From Saprolegnia diclina VS20 (Eukaryota > Oomycota > Saprolegniomycetes > Saprolegniales > Saprolegniaceae): 28,665 bases of DNA. The notes under the pieces were generated by a model. That model saw only the letters and a list, made by a program, of their open reading frames with translations. It had not been told where the DNA came from and ran no database searches. Below, one piece after another: positions 9,907 through 19,892 of this stretch. Location: positions 386,907-415,571 of the forward strand of contig NW_008246078.1 in NCBI RefSeq assembly GCF_000281045.1. The letters run 5' to 3'. The stretch's first letter is position 1, and the number at the start of each line of letters is the position of its first letter. A program made the translations under genes and the position numbers.

Positions 9907-10095
9907 GGCGCTGGGGGCCGTTTCTGTCGTGATTTTTATCCAATCCAAGCGCGTGTATAGATATGGGACTCGATCATTGGCGGAAACTCAAAGGGTTGGG
10001 CGGGCAGGTTGATCACATGGGTCTCTGCACCGGATAGAGCACCCATTGCCAGGTGTCAATATTGTCATGTCTAGAGTCGACGTATCTGCAAGCGA

Positions 10096-11385
10096 CTACT
10101 TCTTTGCTTTTATACTACTACCGGGTTTTTTCAGTGACGCCGGTTTGGGCGGGCTCTGCTTCTTCAAGCCTCGCACCGCCGAGATGCCGGACCCCCCGAC
10201 GGCAACCTTGGACGGACTCGTCTCGGTCATTATTATTGGTGCGGTGATGTCGGTGTTGCCGACAACTACTGGCTCGGTGACGACGACAACGGGGGGCTTG
10301 ATGACAATGTCGACTGCAGTTGGCGATGGCAACCAGACAGGCTTCCCCTTGCGCTCAAGTCCATCAAGGAGCGCGACAACCTCGGCGTCCGAACGAGGCG
10401 GCGTTGCGAGCAGCGTATCGTACTCGTCGCCAAAAGACTTGTCGAGAAAGCACTGTCGCTCGGCGACCGCGACAGCGTCGGGGGGTGGCTTGTCCATGAG
10501 TTTGACCCGCGAGAGCACAAATTCTTGGACTGCGGCGCGGAGTTCGCCATCGCCCAGGACCCGCTTCTCGACGACAGTGGAGAATGGTTTTCCTTGCTTT
10601 TTGTTTTCGAGCACTTGGTACAACAGCGGCGCATGGATGCATATCGGGCGGTACTCCTGCATTTCCGATATTTGGTGGCTACGACTCTGCACAATACTGC
10701 AATACCTCGTTCGTGGTGACGTTGACGGACAAGACGAGCAAGAGCTGCTGCGCGCGGAGCTCCAAGAGCCGAAACTCGATGCGCTCGTTGGAGCGCCAAA
10801 AGAGCTTCTCGGACACGTGCAGCTGGCGGCGCTCGCGGGGCGAGTAGAGTTCGCTGAAGGTCGGCGGTGCCTTGGGCTTGGCGCCGCCAAACTGCCGGCT
10901 AAAGTCGTCCATGCTCATCGCGGGCGGCCCGCCATCCGCCTTTTTGTGCATCAAGTAGTGGAACGCAGCAAACTCGGCCATGACGACGGTGCGTCGGGAT
11001 TCCCGCCAACCGTTTCGCCACAAAAATGCTTTTATGACACCTTCAACCACCGGGTCTAAGGTCACCTTGGGCGATACTTGTCATTCACAAGCGAATTAGG
11101 ACTGACTCGAGTCGGCAACGACCCTTACGAGAGCGCCAGTTTGCTGCTGCTCATTGGAGGAGGCAGAGGCAGAGGACAACAAACCTCGTGGATGCACGCT
11201 GCTGATGGCTCCAAGTCGACCGCCTTTTGTTCCGACGGTGGGCTCTTGAATCCAACGCAGGAGGTATGCGACGAAAGCTGCGTATGTGGTGGTGTCCCTC
11301 TCTTCTATTCCCATTGGCAGTTGTCGTTGGCATCGGAGCCACCAAGTTGGTTCTGGCAGTCGATGCGTTGCTCCCAATGCTGCAT
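10096..11385 (-). CDS. Uncharacterised protein with LisH-like helix, four exons
   Basis: Exons are 11385-11343, 11304-11129, 11065-10706 and 10656-10096; introns are 38, 63 and 49 nt. The total is 1140 nt, or 379 residues. The first intron is unusually short and the second uses a weaker CAAG acceptor, so the first 73 residues are less secure; ATG 10981 is the fallback start. After the splice, residues 79-120 read as a helical unit (VVEGVIKAFLWRNGW, then EFAAFHYLMHKK) resembling a LisH motif. Residues 130-300 look folded, including SEKLFWRSNERIEFRLLELR and HAPLLYQVLENKKQGKP. The last ~80 residues are Val/Thr/Pro/Lys-rich and disordered, ending in a basic tail (SSIKAKK). No catalytic motif is recognised. 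Its tandem neighbour is another LisH-type gene, 189 nt downstream, which may hint at a shared cytoskeletal or ciliary role. That is inference only. Confidence 0.62.
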
Positions 11386-11572
11386 ATTGCTTGGGATTGG
11401 ACGTGGCGTCGGTGCATCGATCACCACGGGCTTAGCTCTCGGGCTTATGGAGAGACGTCGTTGTCTCGGAGTGGATGTCTACCTTTTGAGCTAGGACAAG
11501 GTCGCGTGACCGAGACACAAGGAAAAATGGATGGGGATACTCTCAGGCAGCATTGCATTAGCGTCCAGCACT

Positions 11573-12109
<537 letters not shown>

Positions 12110-12113
12110 TTAC

Positions 12114-12120
12114 AGAGTGA
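12114..12120 (-). promoter_or_regulatory. Candidate initiator (TCACTCT) for ubiquitin-S27a
   Basis: This matches TCANTYY on the minus strand, 18 nt before the 5'-UTR intron donor. It is a motif match only. Confidence 0.3.
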
Positions 12121-12563
12121 TTCGCCGCTCAATTGCCGCCAACCACGCCCACGCCTGAGGACCAATGGCCTGGCGAGGGCCTAAAGACGCACCTAATAAA
12201 GGGTGCTCTAACAATAATATAAATGATCGACAAGAGTACATACAAATAAAGCGGTATATAGCGTATCGGTTCGATAACAATTAGGTGCGTAAATGCGAAA
12301 AGATGATATTCCATGGGCTGGTAGCGGGGTTGAGGCTAATATCACGCCACGAAGGCGACAAGGCTGACATCCCGGCTCGATGGTTCATCGAGAAGTACCT
12401 TCCGCAACTCGCGCGATAGCGTATCATTGGTGCATGTAGAGCACGCGCGCCACGCGGCTACGATGCGTTGTCCTGTTGTTGGGGGCAAAGCGTACCGACC
12501 CCACAGGTTGCGTGTCACTAGTGTATGAATGTTGGGACAGTTCAAGGTGCGCATACTGTGAAA
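12121..12563. other. Divergent intergenic region, coding status unresolved
   Basis: It separates the ubiquitin-S27a promoter (minus) from the Nnf1-like gene (plus). The half next to ubiquitin (12180-12310) is AT-rich and non-coding. In 12342-12560 both strands read as plausible protein: a minus-strand frame of about 75 codons ends at 12342, and a plus-strand piece near 12340-12400 is followed by a well-formed 45-nt intron-like interval. I cannot decide between them, and neither is called as a gene. Confidence 0.4.
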
Positions 12564-13394
12564 ATGCATCGGATCAATTCTGAGAGGTTGCGCCGGCTGG
12601 CAGACGCCAACGAGGAAGAGCACAAGCCGGCGACGACGATGGCCTACGTGAACCCCATGGCGGCGACGGGCGTCGAGCCCAAGCGTATGCAGCTGCTGCG
12701 CGCGATCCTTCGCAAGGCGCTTGACGCCTCTGTGAGCGAAGCCAGCGCGCTTGAGATGACCGATTACCTGCCGCTGACCAACACAGACTTCCAAGATGAA
12801 GTCGGCGTCCAGGTCATCCAGAACATTCGCCACCGCATTGAGGTACGTTGATGGCATCTCAACCTCAAACCCATACTGCATGACGCTGGACAGGTCCAAT
12901 TCGACGCGCTCTGCAGCCAGTATGGGCTCTGCGAGAAGTTTGCCGAGCTCGAGACGCTCATGGCCTGGGACGAGCAGTCGCACTTGCGTCAAGAGGCTGG
13001 CATCCAAGCAGCGTACGTACAAGCTCTAGCATCTGCCGTCGCTTCACCGAAACGTACGTAGGACTCCGCAGCGCGTCGAGCCGCAGACGCCGCAGGACCT
13101 CATGACCATCGAGCGCGTCCGCCTCATTCGCCAGGAGAAGAAGCGCCTCGAGCTGCAGCTCCACGAAGTACGAGTTGGCATCTTGCTACAGCTCAGGCTA
13201 AGCGTTCTGGACGTAGATCCACCAAGCCAACACGCAGCTCGAGAAGACGATGGCCGAGACCCACGCGCACGGCAGTGGCCTGCTCCAGGCCATGGAAGCG
13301 CGTCTCGACACGATCAGCCGGGTTCGAGCGTTGCTCTCTTACGTCGCACCTCACCTTGCACGTGATCTAGGCGTCGCAAATCTCCATGACTTAG
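12564..13394 (+). CDS. Helical coiled-coil protein, candidate Nnf1/PMF1-type kinetochore subunit
   Basis: Exons are 12564-12842, 12894-13012, 13062-13167, 13217-13321 and 13371-13394; introns are 51, 49, 49 and 49 nt, for 210 residues. If the last intron is retained, the frame stays open to 13441 with a different C-terminus. An in-frame ATG at 12525 is an alternative start. The protein has an N-terminal helical region (RMQLLRAILRKALDAS), then NIRHRIEVQFDALCSQYG, then LCEKFAELETLMAWDEQSH, followed by a long coiled coil (RVRLIRQEKKRLELQLHE; NTQLEKTMAETHAHG). This order, including the Glu/Leu-rich element before the coiled coil, resembles Nnf1/PMF1 of the MIS12 kinetochore complex, which links centromeric chromatin to Ndc80. 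The resemblance is in pattern only and could reflect any small coiled-coil subunit. The gene itself is well supported by its intron phases. Confidence 0.62.
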
Positions 13395-13769
13395 TGGCAT
13401 CGGCGACTCATGACCGTCGAGGCAGCGTACTTGTAAATTAATCTCGTATTCTACTCTGCCTTCGCGCATGAACTGCCTTGGCATCCCGGCTTTCTATGCT
13501 GCTCGAGTACTCTACCTGCAGCCATGATCTGCAGCACTATCGGCAGACGCGGGATCGTCTGCCTCTCTCAATCTCTTATCACGCCGACATGACCGCCGTC
13601 TTTGTCCTCTGGTGACCCCTGCCACGCTAAGCTTTCGATCTGAACGAGTCAGAGCATGCGACTGCGTCGTCGGTCCTGCGCCGAGCGAGGTGCGCCATTG
13701 GGCGTGCAACGACGCGTTTCAAAACAGAGTTTGAAACACTGTTTTGGATCGCGTGGTTCTAGAAAGTGA

Positions 13770-13812
13770 CATCCGGATACAGACGCACTGGCCGCGGCGC
13801 AGTATCCGGATA
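13770..13812. promoter_or_regulatory. Pair of palindromic CATCCGGATA/TATCCGGATA elements
   Basis: Copies lie at 13770-13779 and 13803-13812, 23 nt apart, and 73 and 40 nt upstream of the TPR gene's ATG at 13852. The core ATCCGGAT is a perfect 8-bp palindrome that recurs upstream of two other genes in this window. The two copies could also pair as a larger inverted repeat. Confidence 0.5.
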
Positions 13813-13851
13813 TCAACCGCAGGCTCGATCTGCCGACCACACCTGCTTATC

Positions 13852-14932
13852 ATGGCGAACCCCAAGGCCGAAGCGAAGAAGAAGTACGTGCCCATGCTGC
13901 TCCTGCTGCTGGTAGATGGTAGATATGATGCTCAGCCTATGCATCGTCTAGCGAAGGCAACGAGTACTTTAAGCGCAAGGAGTACGCGCCCGCGATCGAC
14001 AAGTACTCGGAGGCCATTGCGCTCGACAGCACCAACCACGTCTACTTCTCGAACCGCAGTGCTGCGTACGCGGGCCTGGGCAAGTTTGCCGAAGCCGCCC
14101 AAGATGGCGAAGCGTGCGTGCGCATCAACCCGTCGTTCGTCAAGGGTACGCCATGCCATCGTGGGCTATTCGCGACGTCTGCATGCAGGCTACCACCGCT
14201 ACGCGCTCGGGCTCAAGGGCCTGAAGGACTACGCCAAGGCCCTCGAGATCCTCAAGGCTGGCCAGCGCGTCGACTTTGACAACAAGGACATCAACAAGCT
14301 CGTCAACGAGGTACCATAGCTACGATTTTCGCCGCCAACCATCGCCAATCGCCTGTCTAGATCGAGCCGCTTCTCGCCAAGGTGCAAGCGGCCAAGCGCG
14401 CCGGCATGAACCCGTCCGAGCAGCTCAAGGAGCAAGGTTATCGCAGCATTCTACGATGGGCTGACGAACCGACCTAGGCAACGACTTGTTCAAGAGCGCG
14501 CAGTTTGAAAAGGCCATTGGCGTCTACACGGAAGCCATTGAAGCGTGCGAGAAGGACAGCTCGCCCGTCGCGATCTCGTGCTACAACAACCGCGCCGCAT
14601 GCCACCAGCAGCTCAGCAACTTTTCCGCTGTCATCCGCGACTGCTCGCATGTGCTCGACGTCGAGGTAAGGATGCAGCACGTTGCAGTTCTCAATGACAC
14701 CATGATGGTAGCCGACCAACCAAAAGGCACTGCTGCGTCGTGGGTTGGCGTACGAAGGCCTTGAGCGCTACCGCCTCGCGCTTCAGGATATCCGCGCGCT
14801 CCTCGCGCTGGACCCGTCCATCGATGTACGCTCTCATATCTATGATAATATGCTCATGGCTACGATGCCTAGACTGCCAACAAGGCCCAGCACCGGATCG
14901 GTGCGGCCGTGCGCGCCCTCAAGGACATGTAG
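13852..14932 (+). CDS. TPR co-chaperone with two carboxylate-clamp domains (TOMM34/STI1-like), seven exons
   Basis: Exons are 13852-13883, 13952-14145, 14189-14310, 14361-14436, 14478-14665, 14712-14825 and 14873-14932. Introns are 68, 43, 50, 41, 46 and 47 nt, all phase-consistent, for 261 residues. Two three-repeat TPR domains cover about residues 9-110 and 135-255. Both keep the five clamp residues that hold the C-terminal EEVD of Hsp70/Hsp90: K10, N14, N45, K75, R79 in the first, with spacing as in STI1 TPR1, and K139, N143, N179, K209, R213 in the second. Landmarks are EGNEYFKRKEY, YFSNRSAAYAGLGKF, KEQGNDLF, CYNNRAACHQQL and KALLRRGLAYEGL. No DP domain, J domain or membrane segment is present, so it is shorter than STI1/HOP and closer in architecture to TOMM34. 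It probably bridges Hsp70 and Hsp90 in the cytosol. Confidence 0.87.
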
Positions 14933-15499
14933 AGTCATCATTCTTTGCTAAATACTACTATACGAGCGCACAACCACCGCGTACAAGCTGTCGTTGTGGC
15001 CTCCCCGTCCACCTGCGGTGGTGACAAGCCAAGGGACGCATAAAGGCAAGCAGAGCGTTCCGACGGACAGTTTGAAGCTGACCAGTGGCGAAGCGAAAGC
15101 AGATTGCCCAGTACTCGAGAGAGCCGACTGCGGGTTTGGAGCATGCTCCTATCTATTTAGTTTAGTTTAGTTTATACTAGTACAGCTGCACTACAGTGTT
15201 AGTAGCGTCTTGGAGACCCTTGGCTGTTCCACGCGTGGTTTAGGGTTGGGCTCGTTCGCGATCGTTTTAAGCTTATCGTATTCTGTATGGTGACCTTCTC
15301 TCTCTTCTGCACTGCTATCTACGTCGACGACAAGAGACGCTCGTCCTTCCACTTCGCTTCACGCCCACATCCACAGACAACACTTGCAGCTCTTGCTCGT
15401 GTCGTAGAGCTATCGTTGAGAGGCCCCTCTGCGCTTCCATTGTGTGATGCGAAAAGGCTCGAGGTCTTGTTGGCACTGCAGGAACGTGTGTATTTGACC
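14933..15499. other. Intergenic, no supported gene
   Basis: This contains a short run of TTTAG repeats near 15157-15175. A plus-strand open frame (15287-15649) overlaps the start of the retroelement fragment and may be part of it in another frame. No intact gene is seen. Confidence 0.45.
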
Positions 15500-15998
15500 G
15501 ATGCGCGATATCTTGCAGCTGCAACTCCCGACGTCGGTTGGTGGCTTCCTCTACGATGCCGTCGCTCTGCCGTTCTCAGCCCACAAGCCGGCCATCCGTG
15601 CTCTCTGGCCGATCTTGCGCGCTTGCGTTTGGTACAGTCTTTGGCTTGAACGCAACAACCGCGTGTTCCGCACGACATTGACGCCCCTACCCGCTGCTGC
15701 GCTCGCGATCAAAGCCGCTACTATCACGCGATTGCATATCCGACACTTGGCTCGCCGCGCCGTGGTGCCTTCGCTTGCCGAGTCGCTCCACACCCTATGC
15801 GCCGACCCTTGGTGTGCTCGCTACCTCATTCCCAACTCAATCCCGAGCCCGACCACGGCCCTCAGCGTGACGTACCGGCCAAACCTCAGTAGCGCACTAG
15901 GAAGTCCACCATCTTCACTATATAATTGCATGTCCATACTAGTAACTCATTTCAACAGGAACGTGCGCAGCGAGGGTACGCGGGCCGACTGTTGATGT
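15500..15998 (+). pseudogene. Decayed non-LTR retrotransposon fragment (C-terminal reverse-transcriptase region)
   Basis: The plus frame 15501-15995 holds the block PILRACVWYSLWLERNNRVF. This resembles the zf-RVT-type segment found after the reverse transcriptase in LINE-like elements of plants and oomycetes (typically W-x-LW-x-ERN-x-R-x-F). No reverse transcriptase core, endonuclease or RNase H domain precedes it, and the start has no clear ATG context, so it is a 5'-truncated, degenerate insertion, as is usual for LINEs. Upstream sequence (15290-15500) may be the same element after a frameshift. The motif is short, so an unrelated protein cannot be fully excluded. Confidence 0.5.
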
Positions 15999-16128
15999 AG
16001 ACTGTTGCACATTCGTGCCTGGACTGTCGTTGTTCGTGGCGGAGTTGTATCGCATCCACTACATAGATAGGTGATGATGCTAGGTAAGACATATGCGAGG
16101 TAAACGTTGAAGTAGCTTTGAAATTACG

Positions 16129-16652
16129 ATGTTCGTGTCTCTCCCAAGACGGACTTACAATGGACGAAGAAGGTCCAGCGAACCAGCTTTTGCAGATCCA
16201 AATCCTTGCCATCGTACGTGTTTGGCCACGGCGCTCTATCCTGGCATCTCGAACAAGATTAACGACAAACGCATCTAAACCTGTAGACAGAAAAGTTTAT
16301 AGACCATCTGGCACTTACAAGCTAGGTGGCGTCGACGTGAGGTCCGAAAAGGCCGCGTGCAAAGACAGCCGCGACACCCGCTACGACAGCCGGCTTGGCA
16401 AGCCAAGTACCCAGCATCCTCGGCCATGCGTCCGACACGTCATTTGCTCAAGAAGGCTCGTCGGGACCCACCGTGCACGAGTACTAGTTGGCGTCAAGAG
16501 CACCAAGGCTACGTGCTCTATGCGATCATGCAGCGGTCCGAACCGTCTGTTCTTTGGGTAAGCGTGGCCGCTCGTCGTCCGTTGATCCCTTCATCCATGC
16601 GTTGAGCGATAGGACACTCGACGAGCGACGGCCTGTCTTTCGAGACGTGTGA
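16129..16652 (+). CDS. Cryptic small five-exon gene, 99 residues, unknown function
   Basis: Exons are 16129-16213, 16287-16325, 16369-16480, 16534-16557 and 16613-16652. Introns are 73, 43, 53 and 55 nt, with donors GTACGT, GTGGCG, GTACTA and GTAAGC and acceptors GTAG, ACAG, GCAG and ATAG. The phases (1, 1, 2, 2) fit throughout and the total is exactly 300 nt. The predicted protein is basic and probably mostly disordered, with pieces such as RRTYNGRRRSSEPAFADP, KVYRPSGTYKL and an ending FFGTLDERRPVFRDV. No long open frame marks this gene; it appears only through splicing. I recognise no family. The fourth intron could be retained in a different model, because the frame across it is also open in one reading. 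The chain of fits makes a real gene likely, but expression evidence is needed. Confidence 0.45.
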
Positions 16653-16780
16653 GTCTGGTCATGGTGGCACACACAACGATCAGCTGGCGCCATGGCAGCC
16701 AACACCCAAGTTGGCTGTACTGCGGTAGAGACCGACATAATCTGGTCATCCCGCGTACACGAGCCTCCTGCATTCACTAT

Positions 16781-16787
16781 TCAATTC
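16781..16787 (+). promoter_or_regulatory. Candidate initiator (TCAATTC) of the small secreted protein gene
   Basis: This fits TCANTYY, 16 nt before ATG 16803, the same spacing as at the Myb gene. Confidence 0.35.
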
Positions 16788-16802
16788 GCCACCAGCACCA
16801 AT

Positions 16803-17393
16803 ATGAAGCTTTTCGCCACTGCCTTTGCCGCGCTTGCCGCCGTCGCCTCGATCACCAACGCTTCGGTCACCGACGACTCGGTCACCGACGCCTACCTCGT
16901 CGGGCTCTTCGAGTCGGCGGACGTCCAGGTCGACATGAAGGTCAACCCGGCCACCGAAGCGTACCTCGTGGGCCTCTTTGAAGCGTCGCAGGTGCTCTCG
17001 GCCAAGTACATTTGCGGCGCGATCGGCAAGGACGTCTCTAAGGTCCAGTTCGTCTTCGCGGAAGGCACGACCAAGATCGAAGCAGGGGCCACGGGCAAGG
17101 TCGAGTACTTTGTCGAGAGCGCCGGAACCAAGGCCACGGCGTGCTCGATTAGCATCGCTGGCCACGCGCCGGTGCGCCGCCAGCTCGAGGATGTGCAGCA
17201 CATCTGGCCCTGGCCGTTCCTCGAGTCGGCCAACGTCACGGGCATCTCGATCACGGGCTCGCCGGCCGCGCCCAAGACCGTCTCGGCCGACTTGTCGGCC
17301 CGCGGTGCGAACCTTGGTATCACGATCACGCCCCCGTCCACGGCCGGCGCCCAGGACGCCACGTTCAAGGTCGAGATGTTTGTCCTGGACTAA
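16803..17393 (+). CDS. Small secreted protein with a 23-residue tandem repeat
   Basis: A 196-residue single-exon protein. Residues 1-20 are a typical signal peptide (MKLFATAFAALAAVASITNA, cleavage likely after NA). The mature N-terminus carries two copies of AYLVGLFE at residues 30-37 and 53-60, each in a 23-residue unit. The rest is rich in Val, Ser, Ala, Gly and Thr with alternating hydrophobics (KVQFVFAEGTTKIEAG; GISITGSPAAPKT; FKVEMFVLD), suggesting a beta-sandwich. Only two cysteines remain in the mature part, so it is not an elicitin-type cysteine-knit protein. No catalytic motif and no RxLR-type motif are seen. Codon use is strongly GC-ending, suggesting high expression. The function is unknown; a cell-wall or extracellular role is inference. 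Confidence 0.78.
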   Translation: MKLFATAFAALAAVASITNASVTDDSVTDAYLVGLFESADVQVDMKVNPATEAYLVGLFEASQVLSAKYICGAIGKDVSKVQFVFAEGTTKIEAGATGKVEYFVESAGTKATACSISIAGHAPVRRQLEDVQHIWPWPFLESANVTGISITGSPAAPKTVSADLSARGANLGITITPPSTAGAQDATFKVEMFVLD

Positions 17394-17448
17394 GCCTCCC
17401 ACGTAAATGTACACCCGTTTTGCCGTGTCTCGTGTCGAGCTGTTTTGT

Positions 17449-17496
17449 GTATGTATCAAGTTGATTGGTTGGGTATGTATCAAGTTGATATATTGG
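17449..17496 (+). repeat. Two-copy 24-bp tandem repeat in the 3' flank
   Basis: Units 17449-17472 and 17473-17496 share GTATGTATCAAGTTGAT and differ at 3 of the last 7 bases. They begin 56 nt after the stop codon of the secreted protein gene, probably in its 3'-UTR. Confidence 0.85.
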
Positions 17497-17835
17497 GTGC
17501 AAAGTGCAGAAAAACAGTGAAATTTTGTTGATATTTCCGTGGGAAAAGAAGGACTCGGTCCAGAGAGAGCGCTGGTCCACGCGTTGCATTCGTTGATCGT
17601 TGAACCGCTCAGGTTGGGTCGGTCCAGCAACCAGAAGCACGTGCGAACGCTGTCCCAACACTCGTCACATTCTAGTCGAACTCGCTGATTAGGTTATCTA
17701 CTACTCGTGCATATGTCTTTTATAGTCTTGGCATTCGTGCTGCAACCAGATATAATAATTGGCAGAGTGTTTGCCGCAGTTTGATTTGACAGGAATGCAT
17801 GTAATTTTGACCGACATTCTGGTCGGGACGCAAAG

Positions 17836-17848
17836 TCATTGGCCATTT
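17836..17848 (+). promoter_or_regulatory. Candidate initiator plus flanking element of the S33 peptidase gene
   Basis: TCATTGGCCATTT combines an initiator-like TCATT with a CATTT, in the order and spacing described for oomycete core promoters (consensus GCTCATTYYNCAWTTT), with mismatches at the YY positions. It ends 21 nt before ATG 17870. Confidence 0.35.
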
Positions 17849-17869
17849 CGAGTTTGCCCTTCCGCTGTC

Positions 17870-19513
17870 ATGGCCAAAGCAGCCGTCGTCGTGAGCGTCG
17901 TCCTTGCATTCGCTGCTGCGACCTCGCCGGACCCGTTCCACTGGCGGCCCTGCGCCGGCAACCCCGACCTCCGCACCGAGTGCGGCTACCTCACCGTGCC
18001 CCTCGACCACCTCAACGCGACCAACGAGGCTACCATCGACATTGTCGTCCAGCGCTACCGGTCGACGGCCGCCAAGCCGCTCGGTACAATTCTTCTCAAC
18101 CCGGGCGGCCCCGGCGGATCGGGTACGGTACTTGGCTCACTGCCCATGAGCTTGCTCACGGGCGGCGCATACGACGTTTTGGGCTTTGACCCTCGTGGCG
18201 TCGGCAAGTCGCGGCCGATCACGTGCGCCAAAAATGGGCTGGCAGCGTGGGAAGCGCGGCAGATGTTCCCCCGCGCCAACGCTCCGTTTTTGAATGCCCT
18301 CTCAGACGACCAAGTGCATCGGTACAGCAGCGCGTACGACCCCGTCCTCGCGCGCTGCCGCTACTACGACGGCGACTACCTTCCATACCTCTCGACGGCG
18401 TTTGTGGCGCGTGACATGGACCTCATGCGCGCGGCGCTGGGCCAAGACCTTTTGCACTACTTTGGCTTTTCCTACGGCACGTACGTCGCTCTCAGTCTTC
18501 TCTATAGAGGACAATTTTGTATATCATATGGATGGATGACTAGGGTGCTCGGTGCAACGTACGCCAACATGTTTCCGCACCGCGTCGGCCGCTTCGTCAT
18601 CGACTCGGTCGTCGACGCGACCAAGTACTCGGCCGTAAGTGCGTCGTTTTGGGCTTCGACAATCGCCAACGTGGAAGACGTTTTGGATGGCTTTGCCGCC
18701 GAGTGCGAAGCCGCGGGGCCGCTTGTTTGTCCGCTTGCTGGCCACGACACGCCGCTCGCGTCTCGTCTGCGGTCATTCGTCCAGAACTTTGCCCCAAGCG
18801 TTGGCCGTGGCGGGTACGACGTCGTTCAGTTTACGCCCATGGATCTGTTTGCCCTTCTCTTCCCGCCCATGTACCAACCAGTAATGTGGCCCAAGCTCGC
18901 GACCGACTTGCACCAGCTCATGCAAGGCACGTACGTGGCACCACCGGCGAGCGATGTGTGTCCGTCGCAGCTCGAGGCCCGCGACGTTGGCTTGAACGGC
19001 TTTGCGTTCATGGGCAATGACGTGGACCCGACGACCAACACGGCGCAAAGCTGGGCCGACGGGCTTCGCGCTGCCCAGAAAATTTCGCCGATCTTTGGTG
19101 GCGCGTGGCTTGGCGCGCTCATGATGACCAAGTACTGGACGACGACGCCGATCGAGCGGTTTGCAGGCCCTTGGAACCAAACGCTTGCCAACAAGATTTT
19201 GATCCTCAACAACGTCCACGACCCGGTCACGCCACTAGTCGCTGCGCAGCACATGCACAGCGTCTTTGGCACCAACAATTCGGTCTTGGTGGTCCGTGAC
19301 GGCTATGGCCACGGCGCGTCCGTGTCGCAGCCCAGCGCGTGCATGCACGACATTGTGACTGCGTACTTTTCGCACGGGCGTCTGCCGACCACGACGTTTT
19401 GCAAGGTCGACCACGGACCGTTTGCAGCACCGACCGCGCGTTCCGCCGTTGTTCTCGCCGCGCAAGAGGTGTCGACGATTCTCCACAAGGCGCATCCGGG
19501 TCGCAGTAAGTGA
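17870..19513 (+). CDS. Secreted serine aminopeptidase, peptidase family S33 (tripeptidyl-peptidase-like)
   Basis: Exons 17870-18480 and 18544-19513 encode 526 residues. An alpha/beta-hydrolase that probably releases short N-terminal peptides from extracellular proteins. Residues 1-18 form a signal peptide. The oxyanion loop LNPGGPGGSG is at 76-85, and FDPRGVGKS at 106-114. The nucleophile is S201 in GFSYGT. The rest of the triad is D430 (NNVHDPVTP) and H460 (GYGHGAS), both in the C-terminal domain typical of TAP-like S33 enzymes. Lengths of 450-530 residues are usual for the family. The 63-nt intron falls directly after the nucleophile elbow and joins SYGT to VLGATYANM. It has no stop and is a multiple of three, so an unspliced message would stay open. 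ATG 17870 is chosen because it starts the signal peptide; the open frame upstream (from 17759) has no such feature. The gene follows the small secreted protein on the same strand. Confidence 0.95.
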   Translation: MAKAAVVVSVVLAFAAATSPDPFHWRPCAGNPDLRTECGYLTVPLDHLNATNEATIDIVVQRYRSTAAKPLGTILLNPGGPGGSGTVLGSLPMSLLTGGAYDVLGFDPRGVGKSRPITCAKNGLAAWEARQMFPRANAPFLNALSDDQVHRYSSAYDPVLARCRYYDGDYLPYLSTAFVARDMDLMRAALGQDLLHYFGFSYGTYVALSLLYRGQFCISYGWMTRVLGATYANMFPHRVGRFVIDSVVDATKYSAVSASFWASTIANVEDVLDGFAAECEAAGPLVCPLAGHDTPLASRLRSFVQNFAPSVGRGGYDVVQFTPMDLFALLFPPMYQPVMWPKLATDLHQLMQGTYVAPPASDVCPSQLEARDVGLNGFAFMGNDVDPTTNTAQSWADGLRAAQKISPIFGGAWLGALMMTKYWTTTPIERFAGPWNQTLANKILILNNVHDPVTPLVAAQHMHSVFGTNNSVLVVRDGYGHGASVSQPSACMHDIVTAYFSHGRLPTTTFCKVDHGPFAAPTARSAVVLAAQEVSTILHKAHPGRSK

Positions 19514-19892
19514 ATACGATCATATTGATACGATCGACTTTGCGGTCTGTCCTGCGTGGGTATTGTCATTCTCAAAGGATAAAGGAATAACAAACAAAAA
19601 ATATACTTTGAGTTGACGTACGAACTACTCTCCTGTGCTAAAAAGGGCCGATACCTGAAGTTACAACCTCCATCCAGCCACGTTTCGCCACCTCTAGCGT
19701 GTGTTTCCGGTCTAGTCTGTATATTTGGTGTGCCCACATCGTCTTGTGCTCTGACATCAATAGTTCACGCCCACGGCCGACCATCACGGTCGCACGACGG
19801 CAGAGCAACCTCGTGCAAGGGCCCGATCTCCGCCGACTCCTAGCACAGCATGGCGGAGTTGCGCTCCTATCCCCGCGAGCGTAGACTCGGTA

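Noticed and set aside
12342-12574. Minus-strand 75-codon frame next to the Nnf1-like gene
   Set aside because: It reads like protein, but so does the plus strand; there is no domain and it overlaps the start of a better-supported gene. Left as unresolved.
15157-15175. TTTAG repeats resembling telomere units
   Set aside because: Only about four units of TTTAG, without the GG of a TTTAGGG telomere repeat; treated as chance low complexity.
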